64,000 nucleotides of DNA from assembly GCA_040507225.1 (NCBI GenBank), contig JBEVVG010000001.1:1178001-1242000 (forward strand), given 5' to 3'. Made by a program: the position numbers and the translations under genes. The notes beneath the pieces were generated by a model, which worked only from the letters and a program-made list of their open reading frames with translations, was not told the DNA's origin and did no database searches. This document shows, in pieces, positions 18,213-25,421 of the stretch. The DNA is from Thiodiazotropha sp040507225. Lineage in GTDB: Bacteria > Pseudomonadota > Gammaproteobacteria > Chromatiales > Chromatiaceae. How positions within the stretch are numbered: position 1 is the stretch's first letter; each line of letters starts with the position of its first letter.

Positions 18213-18770
18213 ATGTCCCGCATTGTCCTGTTTTCCCGTCCCGCCCATGGTTTGACCCTGACCGAACTGGTCATCGGCGTGTCCCTGGTCTCGATACTGT
18301 TGTCCCTGGCGGTCCCCGGGTTCAACACCCTGCGGGTGAGAAGCCAGCAGACCACCCTGGTCAACGGATTTTCCAGCCTGTTCCACCAGGCCAGGAGCAT
18401 GGCGATTCTCGAGGAATCACGCCAGATACTCTGCCCGAGCACGGATCAGCAGACCTGTCAGCCCGGAAACGACTGGAGCCAGGGTCTGATCCTGGTGGCG
18501 GATATCGATGGTAACGGTCAGGCGGACCCGGGCGAACCCGTGCAGGCAGTTTTCAGCGCGGAACCGGATTCGAATATCCAGATCCATTCGAGCCCTTACC
18601 GCACCCAGGTGCACTACCTGAGCGACGGACGACCCAGTGGCTACAACCTGTCCCTGGCATTCTGCGATCCGCAAAAACGGGTCGAGGGTAAATATCTGAT
18701 CGTCAACAACGTCGGACGAATCCGCATTTCCGACAAGGTCCGCCGTGACGCCAAGGTCCGCTGCGAGTAA
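18213..18770 (+). CDS. FimT/GspH-type pseudopilin
   Basis: 185 residues. AAGGAGG precedes ATG 18213 and decides the start over an upstream in-frame ATG. A type IV prepilin leader is present: after a short basic N-terminus the cut site Gly/Leu is followed by LTLTELVIG with Glu at +5, then a hydrophobic helix (SLVSILLSLAVPGF). The rest is a GspH/FimT-like beta domain with two cysteine pairs (CPSTDQQTC, late CDPQ and final CE). It should be a minor pseudopilin of a type IV pilus or type II secretion system. No other pilin genes are nearby, which is common for fimT. Confidence 0.87.
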   Translation: MSRIVLFSRPAHGLTLTELVIGVSLVSILLSLAVPGFNTLRVRSQQTTLVNGFSSLFHQARSMAILEESRQILCPSTDQQTCQPGNDWSQGLILVADIDGNGQADPGEPVQAVFSAEPDSNIQIHSSPYRTQVHYLSDGRPSGYNLSLAFCDPQKRVEGKYLIVNNVGRIRISDKVRRDAKVRCE

Positions 18771-18790
18771 CGATTTTGTCAGACAAAGTA

Positions 18791-18819
18791 TTGACGCTCG
18801 GGGTCAGTGTCATTATCAT
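18791..18819 (+). promoter_or_regulatory. Sigma-70 promoter of tRNA-Asn with GC-rich discriminator
   Basis: TTGACG at 18791-18796, a 17-base spacer and TATCAT at 18814-18819, followed by GCGCCCC. The GC-rich discriminator is typical of stable-RNA promoters under stringent control. Confidence 0.75.
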
Positions 18820-18837
18820 GCGCCCCTCTTAACTCAT

Positions 18838-18913
18838 TCCCCGGTAGCTCAGTCGGTAGAGCGGGTGACTGTTAATCACTAGGTCGGCAGTTCGAGCCTG
18901 TCCCGGGGAGCCA
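18838..18913 (+). tRNA. tRNA-Asn (anticodon GTT)
   Basis: 76 bases including CCA. The acceptor stem TCCCCGG/CCGGGGA is perfect, with D-arm GCTCAGTCGGTAGAGC, anticodon loop CTGTTAA (GTT) and T-loop TTCGAGC. Confidence 0.97.
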
Positions 18914-18921
18914 AATAAAAC

Positions 18922-18954
18922 AAGCACTTAGAATTTTTTCTAAGTGCTTTTTTT
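18922..18954 (+). terminator. Rho-independent terminator of tRNA-Asn
   Basis: AAGCACTTAGAA pairs with TTCTAAGTGCTT and is followed by a T run. It also faces the small minus-strand gene ending at 19102 and can terminate that transcript. Confidence 0.9.
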
Positions 18955-19101
18955 ATGCCCCGAATAGCGGGGATATCCGAGTTGCCGGTGGCAAACCGTC
19001 CCAACCACTGTCCCCCTGAACAAGACCATCGACTCGGGGAATAACACAGATTGTGTGGAAACCGAAGAAGCGTTGCCTGTACTGATCAGGAAGGTGTGGA
19101 T

Positions 19102-19254
19102 TTAAGCCAACCCCCCGGTTGAAAAGAGATAGGTGACAAAACCAATGGTGCCCAGCATGACCAGCCAGATGGGCCAAAAACAGAGCCAATTGTGACCTTC
19201 GCACGCGTTCTGAAACGGACAGGTTCTTTTGAAGGGGCAACGCTTACCGGACAT
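19102..19254 (-). CDS. 50-residue cysteine-rich single-pass membrane protein
   Basis: The ATG at 19254 has GAGGAA 6 bases upstream; a longer frame to 19302 exists without a ribosome site. The first 25 residues carry four cysteines (CPFKRTCPFQNAC, then LC) and basic residues; the second half is one membrane helix (WPIWLVMLGTIGFVTYLF). The cysteine spacing C-x5-C-x5-C-x6-C could bind a metal or FeS cluster, but that is inference. I recognise no family. It ends opposite the tRNA-Asn terminator. The good ribosome site and the non-random layout make a real gene more likely than chance. Confidence 0.6.
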   Translation of the reverse strand: MSGKRCPFKRTCPFQNACEGHNWLCFWPIWLVMLGTIGFVTYLFSTGGLA

Positions 19255-19694
19255 ACTGCTTCCTCGACAGCCACCGCAGAAACAATTTCTGCTATCAAAC
19301 ATACTCTGGATACTCTTTTACCCAGCTTGTGTAAACCTTGTGTTTTGCTAAGTTTCTGGTTCACAACCAGCGTTTGGATGATTCGCGCGGGAGAGTGTCC
19401 ACAAAGTGTCTCGGAAGGGAAGATGCCAATAGTCCGTCTTCGCGCAAAAGCTCATGAAAAGCCTGCAAGACAATCACATACCACACATGTCCTGTGACGA
19501 TACTGACTAAAAATCAGAGTATTGCCGACCACCTGAACCTTCCAGCTCGATCCGCATTCAGAGGTTGTGATCAAGCCGGCGAGCGACAGTCACGATACTA
19601 CCGGGTTCCAGGGCGGCTCTTGTCTGGCGTCAATCATCGGCACAGTCGGTAATCGGACCTGCGCCGAGCGGTACCTGGGGTCGCGTGAAAACAG
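19255..19694. other. 440 bp without a convincing gene
   Basis: Plus-strand frames of about 100 codons exist here but they lack ribosome sites and show arginine/serine-rich shadow composition. It probably holds the promoter of the 50-residue minus-strand gene. I see no RNA gene or repeat. Confidence 0.5.
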
Positions 19695-19829
19695 TCAGGC
19701 TTGGGATGACCTGTTCAGGAACAGTCTGACCTGGCTGAAGGCCAGTCCCAGGAGGGTCGCGATGCTCAGGGCTGTAACAGCAAACAGGAGTACTGCTGAT
19801 GCCATGATCAAGATGGGTGCTACGTTCAT
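19695..19829 (-). CDS. 44-residue hydrophobic membrane protein
   Basis: The ATG at 19829 has GGAG about 6 bases upstream; the product is MNVAPILIMASAVLLF... with one long membrane helix (about residues 5-33) and a short basic tail ending NRSSQA. Such small single-helix proteins often accompany respiratory complexes, and this one diverges from the cytochrome operon across a region that contains a perfect FNR box. Function is unknown. A plus-strand frame covers the same bases but lacks a ribosome site and a plausible composition. Confidence 0.5.
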   Translation of the reverse strand: MNVAPILIMASAVLLFAVTALSIATLLGLAFSQVRLFLNRSSQA

Positions 19830-19962
19830 GATGATCTCCATTCGGCAATCCGGATTGGAAACGACAGCAATCAAGACCGCGCAATATTAGCAAATTAATA
19901 AATTATCGAAAAGTCGAATATGCATCGTTGTTGATTCATTTGACCCACAAAGTGACGAACTA

Positions 19963-19976
19963 TTGATCTGGATCAA
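19963..19976. promoter_or_regulatory. Perfect FNR/ANR-type operator
   Basis: TTGAT-CTGG-ATCAA matches the FNR consensus TTGAT-N4-ATCAA at all ten defined bases. It lies 200 bp before the nine-haem cytochrome start and 134 bp before the divergent 44-residue gene. A TTGACA at 19997-20002 could be the -35 of a promoter, which would place the box near -60, an allowed class I position. It implies control of sulfide-oxidation electron transfer by oxygen level. Confidence 0.75.
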
Positions 19977-20176
19977 TATGACTTCATCGACTTGCCTTGA
20001 CATCAGTGAGCCTCACGTAAAAATGGTGATCCAATAATAAATTCGGCTGATTCATCACGCGCGTATAAATCTCCGATTCCTTCTGGCACTGTTGTCCCGT
20101 TTCTGGCTGCGTCTGATGTACTAGCATGTTTAGCCTCGTCGTAGCGGTTGTGCGTTTAGCCCGCGAGGAAACAACA

Positions 20177-22159
20177 ATGCTGGTCTTCGGGAACCGCTTC
20201 CCATCCTGGATTCTCATTCTTTTATTCACCTTCGGTTATTTCACGCTCATTCAGGATGCTGTCTCTGAAACAGTCATATTGGGCGAGACCCCTCCCCCGG
20301 GCTTCGACCCCATGACAGGGAAACGCATCATTCCCAACGAACGTTGCCTGACATGTCACGGCGATGTGCATGAGAAAACTGACACCCGCGATGACGGCAG
20401 CGTTGTCGAGATCTACGCGGATGCGGATCAGATCAAAGACAGCGTGCACGGTGAACGGGCGTGCACCGATTGTCATGCGACCATCGACCGGGTTCCCCAT
20501 CGCGAAGCGCCGGACGTCGTTGTCGGCTGCGTGGAGTGTCATCGCCAGACCTGGGATGAACACCGAAGTGATCCTGACGGAAAGTATGAGCGTCTGGGGG
20601 TGGTGATGAAAACCATCGACGCCTACTATGACTCCGTGCATGCGCGTCCCAACAAGCATGATCAGTCAGTGACCAACGCCACCTGCTACGACTGCCATGA
20701 CGCGCATAACATCGGCAGCCTGGGAAGCCATCAAAGAGCCAGTCACCGGCTGAAGAATCCCGAGGTGTGTGGCGAATGCCATAAGAAGCAGTTGAAGGAC
20801 TACAGCGGTTCCGTGCACGGCGTGGCGGTCCTGCAAGACAAGGACAGCGACTCGGCGGTCTGTTCCGACTGCCACACCACCCATGCGATCGATTCCCCGG
20901 ACAGCGACGAGGCCAAGTTGGCGATCACCAAGAACTGCGGTGACTGCCATGAAGAGGCTCAACGCACCTATTTCGATTCATATCACGGCCAGGTGCATCG
21001 CCTGGGTTACACCAACACCGCAAAATGCTACGACTGTCATGGTGGTCACACGGTCAAGGGTGAGGATGATCCGACATCGGAGATCCATGCCAACAATCGC
21101 CTCGAGAACTGCCGCGTGTGCCACAAGGATGCCAACGAAAACTTCCTCACCTTCTGGCCCCATGGGGATGCGGATGACCGGGAGAACTACCCGGGCCTGT
21201 GGTTCTTCAAAGTGTTCATGCAGATCCTGATTTTTTCCGTCATGGCATTTTTCTGGGTGCATGTGTTCATGTGGCTCTACCGTGAGGTGATGGACTATGT
21301 CCAGGGGAAAGGTTTTGTTGAGGATCTGAATAAACCTGACGTGGTCTACTTCCGACGTTTTCCCGCGGTCTGGCGATGGATTCACGGGCTGTTCGCGATC
21401 TCGACCATGACCCTGATATTGACCGGCACCACGCTTCTGTTTGCCCACACCGACTGGGCGAAAGCGGTCGTGGTGTTTCTCGGTGGAACGGAGATGGAAG
21501 GCATCATTCATCGGACCGCTGCCGTCATCTGGCTGAGCATCTTTATCATCCACCTCGCTGTAGCAATCAGTAACATCTGGCTCAAGCGCAGTACTTTCAA
21601 GTGGTTTGGCAGCACCTCCATGCTCCCCAACTGGAAAGACTGGGAGGACCTGAAAGGCATGTTTCGCTGGTTTGTCGGCCGGGGGGAGCGTCCCGAGTTC
21701 AGCCACTGGACCTATTGGCAGAAATTCGACTACTGGGCGCCCTTCTGGGGTGCGGCTGTGATCGGCTCATCCGGCATCATGTTGTTCGCACCGGAAACGA
21801 CAGCGCAGTTTTTGCCTGGATGGATGTTCAACATTGCCACCCTGGTACATGCGGAAGAGGCACTGCTGGCCGCGATCTTCCTCAACTCGGTGCACTTTTT
21901 CAATGTGCATTTCCGTCCGGAGCGCTTCCCGATGAGTACCACCATTTTCACCGGTGCGATACCGATCGAGGAATTCAAGCATGATCACCGGCTTGAATAC
22001 GAACGTCTCATGAACAGCGGCGAGTTGGACAGTCACCTGGTCAGGCGTCCGTCACGACGGGCGGATCTGGCGGCTTCTTTCATCACCACGGTACTGATCA
22101 TGACCGGCCTGGCCCTGCTGACCCTGGTACTGATCGGATTGATGACCGCACCGGCCTGA
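20177..22159 (+). CDS. Nine-haem cytochrome c fused to a b-type cytochrome membrane domain
   Basis: 660 residues from ATG 20177, which has GAGGAA upstream (an earlier frame start at 20126 has none). A hydrophobic N-terminal leader or anchor is followed by a periplasmic region with nine CxxCH motifs: CLTCH, CTDCH, CVECH, CYDCH, CGECH, CSDCH, CGDCH, CYDCH, CRVCH. The second half (about 345-660) has five or more membrane helices with histidines typical of cytochrome b561/formate-dehydrogenase-gamma type domains (RWIHGLFAIS, IIHRTAAVIW, FIIHLAVAI, LNSVHFFNVHF). Expected role is electron transfer between periplasmic donors and the quinone pool. It is the first gene of an operon with fccA (17-base gap) and fccB, so it may take sulfide electrons. 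Confidence 0.92.
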   Translation: MLVFGNRFPSWILILLFTFGYFTLIQDAVSETVILGETPPPGFDPMTGKRIIPNERCLTCHGDVHEKTDTRDDGSVVEIYADADQIKDSVHGERACTDCHATIDRVPHREAPDVVVGCVECHRQTWDEHRSDPDGKYERLGVVMKTIDAYYDSVHARPNKHDQSVTNATCYDCHDAHNIGSLGSHQRASHRLKNPEVCGECHKKQLKDYSGSVHGVAVLQDKDSDSAVCSDCHTTHAIDSPDSDEAKLAITKNCGDCHEEAQRTYFDSYHGQVHRLGYTNTAKCYDCHGGHTVKGEDDPTSEIHANNRLENCRVCHKDANENFLTFWPHGDADDRENYPGLWFFKVFMQILIFSVMAFFWVHVFMWLYREVMDYVQGKGFVEDLNKPDVVYFRRFPAVWRWIHGLFAISTMTLILTGTTLLFAHTDWAKAVVVFLGGTEMEGIIHRTAAVIWLSIFIIHLAVAISNIWLKRSTFKWFGSTSMLPNWKDWEDLKGMFRWFVGRGERPEFSHWTYWQKFDYWAPFWGAAVIGSSGIMLFAPETTAQFLPGWMFNIATLVHAEEALLAAIFLNSVHFFNVHFRPERFPMSTTIFTGAIPIEEFKHDHRLEYERLMNSGELDSHLVRRPSRRADLAASFITTVLIMTGLALLTLVLIGLMTAPA

Positions 22160-22176
22160 ACCTGGAGACACTTCGA

Positions 22177-22761
22177 ATGATGACAAACAAATCCCTGGTG
22201 TTCCTGGCACTGCTGGTCATGCTTCCCGCCCTTGCACAGGCTGAGGGCAAACCGTCCGGCCAGGCCCTCGCCTTCACCTGTGCCGGTTGCCACGGTACCG
22301 ACGGCTCAAGTGTCGGCCCCTCGAGTCCGACGATCGCCGGCATGGACCCGGATGTCTTCGTCGATGTCATGAAGGGTTACCGTGAAGACAAGCGCAATTC
22401 AACCATCATGAATCGCATCGCCAAGGCCTATGACGACGAGGAGTTGAGAGGTATGGCCTGGTATTTCGCCAAACAGCAACAACGCCTCGCGCCGCAACCC
22501 TTTGATCCTGCCCTGGCGGCACGCGGTGAAACCCTGCACCAACAGTATTGTGAAAAATGCCACGAGAACGGGGGAGTTGCCGGTGACGCCGGAACGCTGG
22601 CGGGGCAGTGGATGCCTTATCTCGAAAACAGCATGATGGATTATCTCGAAGGTTTGCGGCCTTATCCGCGGAAGATGAAACGTAAAGTCGATGCCGTCAT
22701 CCAGGCGGAGGGTGAGGATGCCGTACAGGCACTGATCCACTACTACGGCAGCCACCGGTAG
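22177..22761 (+). CDS. fccA: Di-haem cytochrome c subunit of flavocytochrome c sulfide dehydrogenase
   Basis: 194 residues. A signal peptide ends at AQA (MLPALAQA). Two cytochrome c4-like halves carry CAGCH and CEKCH. Residues around the first haem (TCAGCHGTDGSSVGPSSPTIAG) and the length fit the di-haem FccA type. It takes electrons from the flavin of FccB in the periplasm. It lies directly before fccB (19-base gap), which makes the assignment firm. Confidence 0.9.
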   Translation: MMTNKSLVFLALLVMLPALAQAEGKPSGQALAFTCAGCHGTDGSSVGPSSPTIAGMDPDVFVDVMKGYREDKRNSTIMNRIAKAYDDEELRGMAWYFAKQQQRLAPQPFDPALAARGETLHQQYCEKCHENGGVAGDAGTLAGQWMPYLENSMMDYLEGLRPYPRKMKRKVDAVIQAEGEDAVQALIHYYGSHR

Positions 22762-22780
22762 CGGCGGAGGAGCAGAAGCA

Positions 22781-24076
22781 ATGAGTTATTACAATCGCAG
22801 AGGTTTCTTCCGCTGGTCAGCCGGCATGACCCTGGCGGGAGGGTTACTGGGTTTTCCCGGTCTGTTGCTGTCGGCAACCCGCAAGGTGGTGGTGGTCGGT
22901 GGCGGTGTCGGTGGCTGCACCGCGGCGAAATATCTCCGCAAACTCGATCCTGGCATCGAGGTCACCCTAGTCGAACCCAAGAAGTCCTACACCTCCTGCT
23001 TCATGAGCAACGAGGTGCTGAGTGGTGACCGGACCCTGGAATCCATTACCTTCGACTATGCAGGACTCGAAGCACACGGAGTAAAAATCGTTAACGACCG
23101 GGTAACCGACATCGACGCCGATGCCAAGTCGGTGTCCATCGAAACCGGAGAACGTATCAATTATGACGCCTGTGTCGTCTCACCCGGAGTCGACTTCAAA
23201 TGGGATGCCATCGAAGGTTACAGCGAGGCCGTCGCGGAAACGATTCCTCATGCCTGGTTCGCCGGCCCCCAGACACTGACCCTGGCGAACCAGATCCGCG
23301 CCATGCCCGAAGGTGGCCGGGTGATCATCGTGGCGCCGCCCAATCCCTACAAATGCCCACCCGGACCTTATGAACGGGCGGCGCAAATTGCGATGTACTG
23401 CAAACATCATAAACCCAAGGCCAAGATCATCATCCTTGATCCAAAAGACGCGTTCTCCAAGCAGGGGCTGTTCCGCCAGGGTTGGAGCCGGTATTACGGG
23501 TTCGGCACGAATAACAGCATGATCGAGTGGGTGGGAGCCGCCAGCGGGGGCAAGGTGGAGGCCGTCGATCCATCCACCCGCACCCTCATCGCGGAGATCG
23601 AGGATTTCCAGGGTGACGTCATCAATATCATCCCGCCCCAGAAAGCCGGCAAGGTCGCCTATGCCTCGGATCTGGTCGATGGGGACTGGTGCCCGGTTGA
23701 CAAGCTCACCTTCGAATCCACCCGGCGCAAAGATGTGTATGTGCTGGGCGACGCCTCCAACGCCGCAAAAATGCCCAAATCCGCCTATGCCGCGAACTCC
23801 CAGGCCAAGGTGGCCGCTGCGGCGATTGTGGCGAAATTCAATGACCAGCCTGTGGGTGAGCCCACCTTCGTCAACACCTGTTACAGCATCATCAATCACG
23901 AACACGGCATTTCCGTGGCAGCGGTCTATTCACTTGACCGGGCCAGCAACATGATCAATCCGATCCCGGGTTCGGGTGGCCTCTCGCCCATCGATGCCTC
24001 TGATGCACAGAGGAAACGTGAAGCAAGTTACGCCCATAGCTGGTTCAGGAATGTTATCAATGACATGCTGGAATAA
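22781..24076 (+). CDS. fccB: Flavocytochrome c sulfide dehydrogenase, flavoprotein subunit
   Basis: 431 residues. A twin-arginine-like leader (NRRGFFRWSAGMTLAGG) is followed by the FAD Rossmann motif VVVVGGGVGGCTAAKYL. Conserved FCSD features are SYTSCFMSNEVLSG, ANPYKCPPGPYERA-type sequence (NPYKCPPGPYERAAQ), VYVLGDASNAAKMPKSAYAAN and a late cysteine in NTCYSIINHEHG; two of these cysteines form the redox-active disulfide of the family. The enzyme oxidises sulfide in the periplasm to sulfur or polysulfide and passes electrons to FccA. Export by Tat with a folded flavin is expected. Confidence 0.96.
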   Translation: MSYYNRRGFFRWSAGMTLAGGLLGFPGLLLSATRKVVVVGGGVGGCTAAKYLRKLDPGIEVTLVEPKKSYTSCFMSNEVLSGDRTLESITFDYAGLEAHGVKIVNDRVTDIDADAKSVSIETGERINYDACVVSPGVDFKWDAIEGYSEAVAETIPHAWFAGPQTLTLANQIRAMPEGGRVIIVAPPNPYKCPPGPYERAAQIAMYCKHHKPKAKIIILDPKDAFSKQGLFRQGWSRYYGFGTNNSMIEWVGAASGGKVEAVDPSTRTLIAEIEDFQGDVINIIPPQKAGKVAYASDLVDGDWCPVDKLTFESTRRKDVYVLGDASNAAKMPKSAYAANSQAKVAAAAIVAKFNDQPVGEPTFVNTCYSIINHEHGISVAAVYSLDRASNMINPIPGSGGLSPIDASDAQRKREASYAHSWFRNVINDMLE

Positions 24077-24090
24077 GGCGGACTCGTCCA

Positions 24091-24113
24091 GAGCCTGTTG
24101 ACACGAATCCGAG
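24091..24113 (+). repeat. Short dispersed repeat, copy 1
   Basis: GAGCCTGTTGACACGAATCC, the most diverged of three copies (others at 27587 and 30984) of a motif close to GGCCTGTTAACACTAATCCG. It lies 15 bases after the fccB stop. No open frame is associated. Confidence 0.45.
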
Positions 24114-24336
24114 AGGCCCCAGGATCCAGCACCGGGGATCATCATGAGACGGATTGCTTGGAATCCGGCAGATCGGCAGGATCTGGTCAGACGCTCCTGG
24201 CAAGGATATCTGCCATTAAGGTCTCATCTCGTCTACATCCATTAACCTTGCAATCTACAGGTTATGCTTTGCCTTGACGGTCATCCACGGTGCTATATAT
24301 TTGACCCCACGAATAATAAATCACCGAGGGAGAGAC

Positions 24337-25323
24337 ATGCTAAACATCATCAACACCCGCTGTCTGCGATATGCGCTGAGCGCCCTGCTGCTGGCCGCCG
24401 GCAGCACTTCAGTGCTTGCGGAATCACGTGCATCCGTACCCGGTTACGTCATGGACTATGACGGCAACATCATGCGTAGCGGCACCGGAGACTGCGTACA
24501 TACCGGTTACTGGACCCCCGAGATGGCTACGGTCACCGGCTGCGACGGCTACCAGGTGAGCAAGGCCGTCGAAATCATCAAAGGCGACGCCCAGGACGAG
24601 ATCAGCACCATCCTGTTTCCCCAGGCGGAACTCTTCGCGTTCGACAGTGACAAGCTGAGCGATGGCGGCAAAGATTACATCCGTAGCTACCGGGAGGAGT
24701 TGGGCGACCTCCTGGCCCAGGCTTTCGCGGTGGTCATTCTGGGCCACACCGACAGTGTCGGTGATGACGCGTACAACCTGAAGCTGTCGAAGCGCCGGGC
24801 GCAGGCCGTGGCCGATTACCTCACCACCCTGGATGTGCCCGCCGACAAGATGAAGATCATCGGGCGCGGTGAAAGCGATCCCCTGGTGTCCAACGACACA
24901 GAGGAAAACCGCGCGCAGAACCGCCGGGTGGAGGTATTCGTGGTCGGTCAACCTCGCGCCCTGGACGCCATGGTGTTCCCCAGCGTTGCGCTGTTCGAAC
25001 GGCGTAGCGGCGAACTCACCGGCGAGGGCAAGAACCTGCTGGAGCAGAGCATCACCCAGGCCATGGACACCCTCAGTCGCGCAGTCTTCATCGGCATTCT
25101 CGGTCACACCGACGATGTGGGTGATGACGATTACAATCAGGATCTGTCGGAACAGCGTGCTCGTGCGGTCCGCGACTACCTGGTCGGCGGCGGTGTCGAT
25201 CCGAACAAGATCGCCACCTGGGGCGCCGGTGAGAAGGAGCCCATCGCCAGCAACACAACGCCCGAGGGCCGCGCCGAGAACCGGCGTGTTGAGGTGCTGG
25301 TGCTGGGCCGCATCAAGCGGTGA
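24337..25323 (+). CDS. Exported protein with two tandem OmpA C-terminal domains
   Basis: 328 residues from ATG 24337 behind GAGGGAG. A signal peptide ends near VLA (LLAAGSTSVLA). After about 60 residues with two cysteines (GDCVHTGYW, VTGCDGY) come two OmpA-like peptidoglycan-binding domains (about 85-205 and 215-328), each with the diaminopimelate-binding block: GHTDSVGDDAYNLKLSKRRA and GHTDDVGDDDYNQDLSEQRA, then NRRVEVFV and NRRVEVLV. It has no beta-barrel, so it should be a periplasmic or lipid-free wall-anchoring protein. Duplicated OmpA domains are unusual; most family members carry one. Confidence 0.9.
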   Translation: MLNIINTRCLRYALSALLLAAGSTSVLAESRASVPGYVMDYDGNIMRSGTGDCVHTGYWTPEMATVTGCDGYQVSKAVEIIKGDAQDEISTILFPQAELFAFDSDKLSDGGKDYIRSYREELGDLLAQAFAVVILGHTDSVGDDAYNLKLSKRRAQAVADYLTTLDVPADKMKIIGRGESDPLVSNDTEENRAQNRRVEVFVVGQPRALDAMVFPSVALFERRSGELTGEGKNLLEQSITQAMDTLSRAVFIGILGHTDDVGDDDYNQDLSEQRARAVRDYLVGGGVDPNKIATWGAGEKEPIASNTTPEGRAENRRVEVLVLGRIKR

Positions 25324-25347
25324 TAGCGACTTGAGTGCCTGACCAAC

Positions 25348-25379
25348 CGACAAAGCCCGCAGTCGCGGGCTTTGTCGTT
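25348..25379. terminator. Strong bidirectional terminator between convergent genes
   Basis: CGACAAAGCCCGC (25348-25360) and GCGGGCTTTGTCG (25365-25377) form a perfect 13-bp stem with a four-base AGTC loop. Confidence 0.9.
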
Positions 25380-25421
25380 ATGGGTCTGTTTCGCGAGTCT
25401 GCTCCATGCAAGCCGGCTCCC

